From an uncultured Bacillota bacterium (GTDB taxonomy: Bacteria; Bacillota; Dehalobacteriia; UBA4068; UBA4997): a stretch of DNA of 5,235 nt. The position numbers and the translations under genes are program-made. The DNA lies in NCBI GenBank assembly GCA_948907985.1, contig CAQWMM010000069.1, positions 1 through 5,235 of the forward strand, given 5' to 3'. Position 1 is the first letter of the stretch, and every line of letters starts with the position of its first letter. The notes under the pieces are model-generated. The model was not told where the DNA came from, did not search any database, and was given only the letters and a program-made list of their open reading frames with translations. Positions 1-5,167 of the stretch are shown here, piece after piece.

Positions 1-79
1 AAGGGAGAGGCAAGTCTTGGCTCTCCCTTTGGGAGAGCTGTCAGCGACGCCCATTAGGGAGTCGATGACTGAGAGGGTT
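1..79. repeat. Hairpin-rich intergenic repeat, left copy (cut by window edge)
   Basis: The stretch downstream of clpX is built of mutually complementary blocks. AAGGGAGAG (1-9) can pair with CTCTCCCTT (21-29), and CTCTCCC (21-27) can instead pair with GGGAGAG (31-37) across a TTT loop. An imperfect hairpin follows at 41-68, then TGACTGAGAGGGTTTG. The first 50 bases align with 5178-5235 at the other end of the window, in the same orientation: both read AAGGG-GAGGCAAG, then CTTGG, a C-rich/G-rich hairpin, GAGCTG and AGCGA or GCGA. This shows a repeated element rather than a single-copy terminator. From memory it resembles CTCTCCC/GGGAGAG intergenic repeats of gut Firmicutes, which I could not verify. 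No ORF fits inside it. The left boundary lies outside the window. Confidence 0.65.
21..68 (-). terminator. Possible clpX transcription end within the repeat
   Basis: Two hairpins lie 37 and 68 bases after the clpX stop codon. The first met by transcription is 68-41. It has ten Watson-Crick pairs in three blocks (TCA/TGA, CGAC/GTCG, CCC/GGG), separated by two symmetric G-A mismatches and closed by an ATTA loop. The second is 37-21, a 7-bp CTCTCCC/GGGAGAG stem with a 3-base loop. Neither is followed by a clear run of T on the clpX strand, so this is not a textbook intrinsic terminator. Because the hairpins belong to a repeat, a termination role is inferred only from position. Confidence 0.3.
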
Positions 80-104
80 TGTTTCAGCAATGATAACGCT
101 CCAC

Positions 105-1370
105 TCACGCGGGGGTTTTGTGGTTATCCAGCTTGTTTTTGCAAATAATCAGGGGCTGGCGGCTCTTCACCGTATCCTGCGTTACCACGCATTCCGCCAC
201 GTCGTCCCGCGAGGGCAAATCAAACATCGCGTCCATCATCATCTCTTCAAAAATGGCACGCAGGCCCCGGGCGCCGGTTTTGCGTTTCAAAGCCTCGTCG
301 GCCACGCCCTCCACCGCCTCTTTTTTAAAGGAAAGTTCCACACCATCCATGGCGAACAGCTTTTGATACTGTTTAACCAGAGCGTTTTTCGGCTCGGTCA
401 GAACCTGCATCAGCGCCTTTTTATCCAAAGCGTCCAGCGTTACCATCACCGGCAGACGGCCCACGAACTCCGGAATAAGGCCGAACTTCAGCAAATCCTC
501 CGGCAGGGCCTTGGCCAGCAGAGCGTTTTCGGTTTCCCGGCTGCGGCTGACGTCCGCCCCAAAGCCCATGGTTTTGGTGCTAACCCGCTGTTTGATAATG
601 TTTTCAATCCCGCAGAACGCGCCGCCGCAGATAAACAAAATGTTGGTGGTATCAATCTGAATAAGCTCCTGGTGGGGATGCTTGCGCCCGCCCTGCGGCG
701 GTACCGAAGCCACCGTGCCCTCCAGAATTTTCAGCAGCGTCTGCTGCACGCCCTCGCCGGAAACGTCCCGGGTGATTGAGGGGTTCTCGCTTTTGCGGGC
801 AATTTTGTCAATCTCATCAATATAAACAATACCCCGCTGGGCGCGCTCAATATCATAATCCGCCGCCTGAATTAACTTAAGCAGGATATTTTCCACGTCT
901 TCGCCCACATAACCGGCCTCGGTAAGCGAGGTGGCGTCGGCCACCGCAAAGGGCACGTTCAAAATCTTGGCCAGGGTTTCGGCCAGCAGGGTTTTGCCGC
1001 TGCCGGTTGGCCCCAGCATCAGAATATTACTTTTTTGCAGCTCCACCCCATCGCTCAGATTGCCGGAGCGGATACGCTTATAATGATTGTATACGGAAAC
1101 CGAAAGTACTTTTTTAGCCTTTTCCTGCCCAATCACATAATCATCCAGCGCCGCCTTAATCTCGCGCGGCTTAGGAATATCGCCGAAGACCTCCTCGGCC
1201 AGCTCAGAGTCAGCGCGCATAATATCTTCTTCGATAATTTCTGCGCAAAGCTCTATGCACTCATTGCAGATACAAACCCCCGGGCCGGCAATCAGCTTGC
1301 GCACCTGGTCCTGGGTTTTGCCGCAAAAGGAACATTGAATATTATCCCTGTCAGTCGGTCTTTTTGGCAT
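105..1370 (-). CDS. clpX: ATP-dependent Clp protease ATP-binding subunit ClpX
   Basis: ClpX is a cytoplasmic hexameric AAA+ unfoldase that recognises tagged or native substrates and threads them into ClpP. The 421-residue product has the usual family length and starts at an ATG with a good ribosome-binding site. An N-terminal zinc-binding domain carries C13, C16, C35 and C38. The Walker A motif GPTGSGKT is at 120-127 and the pore loop GYVG at 153-156. The Walker B motif is in IVYIDEIDKI at 181-190, with D185 and E186. An RKH loop is at 229-231 and the arginine finger in EFVGRLP at R305. The sensor-2 motif GARGLR is at 366-371. The ClpP-docking loop reads MGF at 268-270, a variant of the usual IGF. 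An extra cysteine (C33) sits beside the zinc ligands where I recall tyrosine being usual. The gene lies 13 bases after clpP, so the two are almost certainly cotranscribed. No lon gene follows within the window, although lon often does in other bacteria. Confidence 0.98.
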   Translation of the reverse strand: MPKRPTDRDNIQCSFCGKTQDQVRKLIAGPGVCICNECIELCAEIIEEDIMRADSELAEEVFGDIPKPREIKAALDDYVIGQEKAKKVLSVSVYNHYKRIRSGNLSDGVELQKSNILMLGPTGSGKTLLAETLAKILNVPFAVADATSLTEAGYVGEDVENILLKLIQAADYDIERAQRGIVYIDEIDKIARKSENPSITRDVSGEGVQQTLLKILEGTVASVPPQGGRKHPHQELIQIDTTNILFICGGAFCGIENIIKQRVSTKTMGFGADVSRSRETENALLAKALPEDLLKFGLIPEFVGRLPVMVTLDALDKKALMQVLTEPKNALVKQYQKLFAMDGVELSFKKEAVEGVADEALKRKTGARGLRAIFEEMMMDAMFDLPSRDDVAECVVTQDTVKSRQPLIICKNKLDNHKTPA

Positions 1371-1379
1371 CGCTACACA

Positions 1380-1384
1380 CTCCT
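1380..1384 (-). promoter_or_regulatory. clpX ribosome-binding site overlapping the clpP stop codon
   Basis: On the coding strand the clpP end and the clpX start read TGAGGAG, then nine bases, then ATG. The AGGAG Shine-Dalgarno core begins on the last base of the clpP TGA. Ribosomes finishing clpP therefore stop on the clpX initiation site, which suggests translational coupling of protease and unfoldase. The arrangement is seen directly; the coupling is inferred. Confidence 0.8.
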
Positions 1385-1971
1385 CAATGTCTTTCCATCA
1401 TAATTTGATCGATCAAACCATATTTTTCAGCAGCCTCGGCGCTCATAAAAAAGTCGCGCTCGGTATCAGCGGCAACCTTTTCATAGGGCTGCCCTGTTCT
1501 TTCGGCCAGGATGTGATTCAGCTTTTCCTTAATCTGCACCATACGTTTGGCGTGGATTTCGATATCCGTCGTCTGCCCCTGGGTTCCGCCCAGGGGTTGA
1601 TGAATCATAATCTCGCTGTTGGGCAAGGCAAAGCGTTTGCCAATCTGCCCCGCCGTCAGCAAAAAAGCGCCCATAGAGGCGGCCATGCCGATACAAATTG
1701 TGCTGACATCAGGTTTGACATACTGCATGGTATCATAAATGGCCATGCCTGCGGTTACCGAACCGCCGGGGCTGTTGATATAAAGGTGAATATCCTTTTC
1801 CGGATCCTCGGATTCCAGAAACAAAAGCTGGGCAATAATAATATTTGCCAGGTCATCGTTCACCTGACCGCCCAAAAACACCACCCGGTCTTTCAAAAGG
1901 CGCGAGTAAATATCATAAGAACGCTCGCCGCGGCTGGTTTGTTCCACCACCATTGGTATCAATGTACTCAT
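1384..1971 (-). CDS. clpP: ATP-dependent Clp protease proteolytic subunit ClpP
   Basis: ClpP is the serine peptidase that forms a barrel of two stacked heptamers and degrades chains delivered by ClpX or other Clp ATPases. The 195-residue product has the normal length for a Firmicutes ClpP. The N-terminus MSTLIPMVVEQTSRGERSYD matches the family pattern with a short propeptide. The oxyanion-region motif SPGGSVTAG is at 67-75. The catalytic serine is S99 in GMAASMGAF, the histidine is H124 in MIHQPLGG, and the aspartate is D173 in the TERD segment, so the triad is complete. The gene follows tig by 198 bases and has its own candidate promoter and a structured leader. It then runs into clpX with a 13-base gap. 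No CtsR heptad repeat or CIRCE operator is visible upstream, so heat-shock control by those repressors is not supported here. Confidence 0.98.
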   Translation of the reverse strand: MSTLIPMVVEQTSRGERSYDIYSRLLKDRVVFLGGQVNDDLANIIIAQLLFLESEDPEKDIHLYINSPGGSVTAGMAIYDTMQYVKPDVSTICIGMAASMGAFLLTAGQIGKRFALPNSEIMIHQPLGGTQGQTTDIEIHAKRMVQIKEKLNHILAERTGQPYEKVAADTERDFFMSAEAAEKYGLIDQIMMERH

Positions 1972-1975
1972 AAAA

Positions 1976-1984
1976 CCTCTCCCT
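1976..1984 (-). promoter_or_regulatory. clpP ribosome-binding site, extended purine tract
   Basis: The coding strand reads AGGGAGAGG, then TTTT, then the clpP ATG. Counted from GAGG the spacing is only four bases, which is tight. Counted from the upstream AGGGAG it is seven, which is normal. The site lies 14 bases downstream of a 12-bp hairpin at 1999-2035, close enough for leader folding to affect initiation. Confidence 0.65.
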
Positions 1985-1998
1985 GATAATAGTCTTAA

Positions 1999-2035
1999 TC
2001 AAACAGTCGCTACTCTAAAGGGTGCAACTGTTTGA
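1999..2035 (-). promoter_or_regulatory. 12-bp hairpin in the clpP leader
   Basis: On the coding strand TCAAACAGTTGC (2035-2024) pairs with GCGACTGTTTGA (2010-1999) across a 13-base loop (2023-2011). All twelve positions can pair as RNA, one of them as a G-U wobble. As DNA it is an inverted repeat matching at 11 of 12 positions. The bases after the stem are TTAAGAC rather than a T run, so it does not look like an intrinsic terminator. It ends 27 bases before the clpP start, next to the ribosome-binding site. It could be an mRNA-stabilising hairpin, a translational control element or a repressor operator. The sequence alone does not separate these. Confidence 0.6.
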
Positions 2036-2039
2036 AATG

Positions 2040-2101
2040 GTTCACACTAAGCTCTGCCGTCGTCCAGCAAGCTGGCCTAGGCAATCGCTAAGTGTTCACA
2101 C
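2040..2101 (-). repeat. 8-base direct repeats bordering a stem-loop in the tig-clpP spacer
   Basis: GTGTGAAC occurs twice on the coding strand, at 2101-2094 and 2047-2040. The copies have the same orientation and are 54 bases apart. The 46 bases between them form most of a nested stem-loop. Identical short direct repeats around a hairpin can mark a target-site duplication left by a small mobile element. They can also be two copies of a regulator-binding box. An 8-base match inside a 198-base spacer could also arise by chance. Confidence 0.4.
2045..2094 (-). promoter_or_regulatory. Nested stem-loop at the predicted 5' end of the clpP mRNA
   Basis: Three stems are nested here on the coding strand. 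The outer stem pairs CACTTAGC (2094-2087) with GCTTAGTG (2052-2045), 7 of 8 positions. The middle stem pairs TGCC (2083-2080) with GGCA (2058-2055). The inner stem pairs CCAGC (2075-2071) with GCTGG (2068-2064), around a two-base centre that would open to a CTTG tetraloop. Just outside the outer stem one A-T pair is followed by two adjacent G-A type mismatches and then two more pairs. The predicted transcription start lies just upstream, so this would be the first structure in the clpP mRNA. It has no open reading frame and does not fit a tRNA. I do not recognise it as a known riboswitch. Confidence 0.5.
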
Positions 2102-2107
2102 AAAAAT

Positions 2108-2137
2108 ATTATGCACTAGCACCGGCCAGATATACAA
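2108..2137 (-). promoter_or_regulatory. Candidate sigma-A type promoter for clpP-clpX
   Basis: On the coding strand TTGTAT (2137-2132) is followed by an 18-base spacer and CATAAT (2113-2108). The -10 box matches TATAAT at five of six positions. The -35 box matches TTGACA at only three, so the promoter would be modest. Transcription would start near 2101, directly before the nested stem-loop, giving a leader of about 130 bases. The absence of a strong tig terminator leaves room for additional read-through from tig. Confidence 0.4.
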
Positions 2138-2155
2138 AACTTTTTCCGTCATTAT

Positions 2156-2169
2156 TCTGGCAGCCCAGA
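2156..2169 (-). terminator. Weak hairpin directly after tig
   Basis: Immediately after the tig stop codon TCTGG (2169-2165) can pair with CCAGA (2160-2156) across a GCTG loop. The stem has only five pairs and the following bases are ATAATGACGG, with no T run. It may slow or stabilise the 3' end, but it does not convincingly end transcription. tig and clpP could share some transcripts. Confidence 0.2.
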
Positions 2170-3471
2170 TTAAGAAATAACGGCGTTTTCGTTAATCAGT
2201 TCAATCGCCTTCAGCATTTTAATATTATATTCAAAGAAACGCAAACGGTCGCTGTTGGCAAAAGTGGCCTTGATTTCTTCCAGCGGTTTGCCATAGCTGT
2301 CGGCAATCTCCTGCATCTGCTTGTCAATATCCGCCTCTTCAGCCTGAATATCCTCGGCCTTAACAATAGCCTCCAAAACCAAATCCTGTTTAACGGCCTC
2401 TTCCGCCCGGTCTTTCTGGGCGGCGCACCACTCGGCGCGGGTGGATTTGGTCAGTTGGAAGAACTTCTCCAGTGTTAATCCCTGATATTGCAGCTGGCCC
2501 TCAAATTCCTGCAACATTTGTTCCAGCTTATCGTCAATCATAATTGCCGGAATATCCATCTGCGCGTTGGCGACAACCTGCTCCAAAGCTTTGTTCTGGG
2601 CAGTTTGCAGGGCGGCCTGTTCGGCCTTTTCGTTCAGTTCCTCGCGCAGTTTCTCGCGCAGTTCCGCCACCGTGTCGCAGTCCTCGCGCATATCCTTAAC
2701 AAAATCATCGTCCACCGGCGGCAGGTCGCGGCGGCGCGCCTCATGCACAAACACCTTAAAGAGGGCGGCCTTGCCCGCCAAATCCTCGCTGTGGTAATCC
2801 TCCGGGAAAGTAACGTTAACATCCACGGCCTCGCCGGTTTTAACGCCAATCAACTGATCCTCAAAGCCGGGAATAAAGGTGTTGCTGCCAATCGTCAGCG
2901 AATATTTTTCAGCCTTGCCACCCTCAAAGGCCACGCCGTCCACAAAGCCCTCAAAGTCAATAATCGCCGTATCGCCGCTTTCCACAGCGCTGCCCTCGGG
3001 CAGGTCGATAATCCGGGCGATGCGCTCCTGCATATGCTTAATTTCCTGATCAATATCCTCTTCGGTGGGCACATAAAGCTCTTTGGCCACTTCAATACCC
3101 TTATACTGGCCGAGAGTTACTTCCGGTTTAACCGTAACCTTAACGGAAAGCTTAACCTCCTCGCCCCGCTTTAAGTTCAACACCTCGATGTGGGGATGAT
3201 CCACCGGGAAAATATCGGCCTGCCGAACCGCCTCCACATAAAGGCCCTGCAACATTTCGTCCAGCGCCTCTTCCAGCAGAGCCTGTTCGCCAATATAGCC
3301 CTCCAGCAGCTTGGCCGGAACCTTGCCCGGGCGGAAACCGGGGATTTTAACCTCCTTGGCGGCTTTGCGCAGAGTAACCGCAATGGCCTGCTCCAAATCA
3401 GCGGCGGCGGCTACAATCTCCATTGTCAGTTCGTTGCCCTCGCGGCCAAGAACGTTTGCTTTAACTTCCAT
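2170..3471 (-). CDS. tig: Trigger factor, ribosome-associated chaperone and peptidyl-prolyl isomerase
   Basis: Trigger factor docks beside the ribosomal exit tunnel and shields emerging chains. Its isomerase domain acts on proline bonds. The 433-residue product has full family length. The N-terminal ribosome-binding domain (about 1-118) holds the signature GFRPGKVP at 45-52. The FKBP-type isomerase domain spans about 150-245, with SGDTAIIDFEGFVDG at 165-179 and FIPGFEDQLIG at 199-209. The remaining residues (about 250-433) form the charged, helical C-terminal chaperone region, including a short tandem segment LREKLREE at 271-278. The ATG is chosen because a strong GGAGGAG lies ten bases upstream and the family begins this way. 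Trigger factor genes often precede clpP and clpX, as here. Spacers of 162 and 198 bases on either side suggest tig can be expressed separately. No truncation or frameshift is seen. Confidence 0.97.
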   Translation of the reverse strand: MEVKANVLGREGNELTMEIVAAAADLEQAIAVTLRKAAKEVKIPGFRPGKVPAKLLEGYIGEQALLEEALDEMLQGLYVEAVRQADIFPVDHPHIEVLNLKRGEEVKLSVKVTVKPEVTLGQYKGIEVAKELYVPTEEDIDQEIKHMQERIARIIDLPEGSAVESGDTAIIDFEGFVDGVAFEGGKAEKYSLTIGSNTFIPGFEDQLIGVKTGEAVDVNVTFPEDYHSEDLAGKAALFKVFVHEARRRDLPPVDDDFVKDMREDCDTVAELREKLREELNEKAEQAALQTAQNKALEQVVANAQMDIPAIMIDDKLEQMLQEFEGQLQYQGLTLEKFFQLTKSTRAEWCAAQKDRAEEAVKQDLVLEAIVKAEDIQAEEADIDKQMQEIADSYGKPLEEIKATFANSDRLRFFEYNIKMLKAIELINENAVIS

Positions 3472-3481
3472 TTTTATAATG

Positions 3482-3488
3482 CTCCTCC
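3482..3488 (-). promoter_or_regulatory. tig ribosome-binding site
   Basis: GGAGGAG on the coding strand is a near-perfect Shine-Dalgarno sequence ten bases before the tig ATG. It is the strongest such site in the window, in keeping with an abundant chaperone. It fixes the start at 3471. Confidence 0.8.
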
Positions 3489-3503
3489 ATTCATAAGCGT
3501 TAC

Positions 3504-3557
3504 TTTTAAGCGATTATTAAAATTTCTGATATTTTAAATATTTTCAGGCGCTTAAAA
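3504..3557 (-). promoter_or_regulatory. 9-bp inverted repeat in the AT-rich tig leader
   Basis: On the coding strand TTTTAAGCG (3557-3549) and CGCTTAAAA (3512-3504) are perfect inverted copies separated by 36 AT-rich bases. Inside the loop CTGA (3547-3544) and TCAG (3529-3526), together with TATTT/AAATA, allow a weaker inner hairpin. The tig promoter must lie in or near this stretch, but several poor -10 and -35 matches compete and I cannot choose one. The inverted repeat could be a regulator site or an mRNA leader structure. The same nonamer occurs again upstream of purB at 5145-5153. Confidence 0.4.
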
Positions 3558-3584
3558 TAAGCCAATTAATAAATATTCTATACA

Positions 3585-3605
3585 GCCGGCCTAATTCCTG
3601 CCGGC
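3585..3605 (-). terminator. Hairpin downstream of purB, probable terminator
   Basis: GCCGGC (3605-3600) pairs with GCCGGC (3590-3585) across a nine-base loop, starting 28 bases after the purB stop. On the purB strand it is preceded by a run of A and followed by TGTATAGAATATTTATT, which is T-rich but interrupted. Read on the plus strand, the same hairpin is followed by five bases and then TATTTTTTT, a better terminator context. A bidirectional terminator is possible. The stem has only six pairs, all G-C. Confidence 0.4.
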
Positions 3606-3633
3606 GGCGGTATTTTTTTCGACTCGCTTTCGC

Positions 3634-5067
3634 CTACACATTAATTTCAGCGGTTCGGCCAAGTTCCGCGGCATATTCCGCCAGCAGCGGCCGCACCTGT
3701 TCCGCCAGAAATTCCGCCGTCTGTTCCGGCGCGCGCCCCACATAGTTTTCCGGCCGCAGCAGTTTTTGCAGAGAGGCCAAATCCGCGCCAAAAGCCGAGT
3801 CGGCGGCAATCAGTTCCAGCAGGTTGTTGTCGGCGCCCTCGGTTTTAACCCGGTTCGCCGCCTGCATAGAATACTGCCGGATCTTCTCGTGCAGCTCCTG
3901 GCGGTCGCCGCCGGCTTTAACCGCATCCATCAAAATATTTTCCGTCGCCATAAAGGGCAGTTCAGCCTGCAAATGCCTGGCAATAACTTTCGGATACACC
4001 ACCAGACCGTCCGAGATGTTCAGATAAAGTTCCAGAATTGCGTCCGCCGCCAAAAAGGCCTCCGGCACGCTCAACCGCTTGTTGGCCGAATCGTCCAGCG
4101 TGCGCTCAAACCACTGCCCGGCGGCGGTAATCGCCGGATTAAGCGCATCAATCATCAAATAGCGCGCCAGCGCCGCCATCCGCTCGGAACGCATGGGGTT
4201 GCGCTTATAGGCCATGGCCGAAGATCCGATCTGATTTTTCTCAAAAGGTTCCTCAATCTCTTTCAGATGTTGCAGCAGGCGCAGGTCATTAGAAAATTTG
4301 TGGGCGCTCTGGGCAATGCCGGAAAGCACGTTCAGCACCATAGAATCCAGTTTGCGGCTGTACGTCTGGCCAGACACGGCAAAACACTGCGCAAAGCCCA
4401 GCTTCTCGGCAATCCGCCGGTCCGCCTCCTTAACCTTTTCATGGTCGCCTGCGAACAACTCCAAAAAGCTGGCCTGGGTGCCGGTGGTGCCCTTAGAGCC
4501 CAGCAGCGGCAGATGCTCCAGCCGGTGTTCCAGCTCGGCCAAATCCAGCAGCAAATCCTGAATCCACAGGCAGGCCCGCTTGCCCACGGTGGTGGGCTGG
4601 GCCGGCTGAAAATGCGTAAAGGCCAGCGTCGGCAGGTCTTTATACTTATCGGCAAAGGCCGCCAGCCGCTCGATTACATTCAACAGTTTGCTGTGCAGCA
4701 GGCGCAGGGCGTCGCGCATAATAATTATGTCAGTGTTATCGCCCACATAACAGCTGGTCGCGCCCAGATGGATAATACCCCGGGCAGCCGGGCAGCAATC
4801 GCCGTAGGTGTGAACGTGCGCCATCACGTCGTGGCGCAGTTTTTTTTCGTAGACCGCCGCCGCCGCATAGTCAATATCTTCGGCATGGGCGCGCAGTTCG
4901 GCCAGCTGTTCGTCGGTTATCGGCAGGCCAAGTTCCTGCTCGGTTTCGGCCAGCACAATCCACAGCCTGCGCCAGGTCTGGAACTTATTGTCCGCTGAAA
5001 ACAAAAACTGCATTTCGCGGCTGGCGTAACGGCTGGAAAGCGGGCTGGTATAGTTGTCGTTGCTCAT
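3634..5067 (-). CDS. purB: Adenylosuccinate lyase
   Basis: PurB is a cytoplasmic homotetrameric lyase of the fumarase/aspartase superfamily. It releases fumarate from SAICAR in purine synthesis and from adenylosuccinate to form AMP. The 477-residue product contains RHDVMAHVH at 78-86, HLGATSCYVGDNTD at 100-113, THFQPAQ at 151-157 with the catalytic histidine H152, and KGTTGTQASF at 192-201. The superfamily signature GSSAMAYKRNP is at 281-291, with the catalytic serine S282, and QWFERTLDDSAN is at 318-329. These motifs and the length match the human-like ADSL subgroup more closely than the shorter Bacillus type, judged from memory. The usual signature proline is alanine (A286). The start at 5067 is preferred over an in-frame ATG at 5091, because the bases between them encode the AGAGGA ribosome-binding site. 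The gene ends in TAG, followed by a GC hairpin and then tig. Confidence 0.96.
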   Translation of the reverse strand: MSNDNYTSPLSSRYASREMQFLFSADNKFQTWRRLWIVLAETEQELGLPITDEQLAELRAHAEDIDYAAAAVYEKKLRHDVMAHVHTYGDCCPAARGIIHLGATSCYVGDNTDIIIMRDALRLLHSKLLNVIERLAAFADKYKDLPTLAFTHFQPAQPTTVGKRACLWIQDLLLDLAELEHRLEHLPLLGSKGTTGTQASFLELFAGDHEKVKEADRRIAEKLGFAQCFAVSGQTYSRKLDSMVLNVLSGIAQSAHKFSNDLRLLQHLKEIEEPFEKNQIGSSAMAYKRNPMRSERMAALARYLMIDALNPAITAAGQWFERTLDDSANKRLSVPEAFLAADAILELYLNISDGLVVYPKVIARHLQAELPFMATENILMDAVKAGGDRQELHEKIRQYSMQAANRVKTEGADNNLLELIAADSAFGADLASLQKLLRPENYVGRAPEQTAEFLAEQVRPLLAEYAAELGRTAEINV

Positions 5068-5074
5068 AATTTTT

Positions 5075-5080
5075 TCCTCT
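5075..5080 (-). promoter_or_regulatory. purB ribosome-binding site that decides the start codon
   Basis: AGAGGA on the coding strand sits seven bases before the ATG at 5067. The in-frame ATG at 5091 lacks such a site and would turn this sequence into codons. The protein from 5067 begins MSNDNYTSPLSSRY, as expected for the family. Confidence 0.75.
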
Positions 5081-5092
5081 AAAATAATCAAA

Positions 5093-5122
5093 TTAATAAG
5101 TAGTTAAATAAATTTTATTCAA
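5093..5122 (-). promoter_or_regulatory. Possible purB promoter with an overlapping palindrome
   Basis: On the coding strand TTGAAT (5122-5117) is followed by 18 bases and TATTAA (5098-5093). Each box matches the sigma-A consensus at four of six positions, which is weak in an AT-rich stretch. The -35 box is the left arm of a near-perfect palindrome at 5122-5104, TTGAATAAA-A-TTTATTTAA, with one mismatch in nine. A repressor bound there would cover the promoter. The spacer is too short and lacks the conserved junctions for a purine riboswitch. Confidence 0.35.
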
Positions 5123-5167
5123 GCCGCCCTCTCCGTCTATTTTTCGCTTAAAAGCTCAAAATAGCCA

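Noticed and set aside
1..79. CRISPR array or rRNA remnant at the window edges
   Set aside because: There is no regular repeat-spacer pattern. The blocks are adjacent, complementary hairpin arms rather than spaced direct repeats.
90..779. Plus-strand open frame opposite clpX, and similar ones opposite clpP and tig
   Set aside because: All are mirrored by intact conserved genes on the minus strand and lack family motifs or convincing ribosome-binding sites.
2036..2101. A tRNA gene in the tig-clpP spacer, suggested by GGTTCACACT on the plus strand
   Set aside because: No acceptor stem, anticodon arm or proper T-arm (GGTTCRANNCC) can be arranged around it on either strand.
1972..2169. CtsR heptad repeats or a CIRCE element upstream of clpP
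   Set aside because: Neither a tandem GGTCAAA-type site nor TTAGCACTC/GAGTGCTAA is present. The TTAGTG and CACTTAG arms only superficially resemble CIRCE.
2641..2664. Tandem 12-base repeat CTCGCGCAGTT inside tig
   Set aside because: It has only two copies and encodes LREK-LREE in a charged helix of the C-terminal domain, which is ordinary for this protein.
3766..4998. Long plus-strand open frame opposite purB, about 410 codons
   Set aside because: It is antisense to a complete, well-conserved purB. Its product is rich in Gln, Arg and His and has no recognisable domain, as expected of a shadow frame in GC-rich codons.
5068..5091. Upstream in-frame ATG for purB, adding eight residues
   Set aside because: The added residues would be encoded by the AGAGGA ribosome-binding site, and the family start matches MSNDNY at 5067.
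5092..5167. Purine riboswitch upstream of purB
   Set aside because: The leader is AT-rich and lacks the three-way junction and loop motifs of the purine aptamer.
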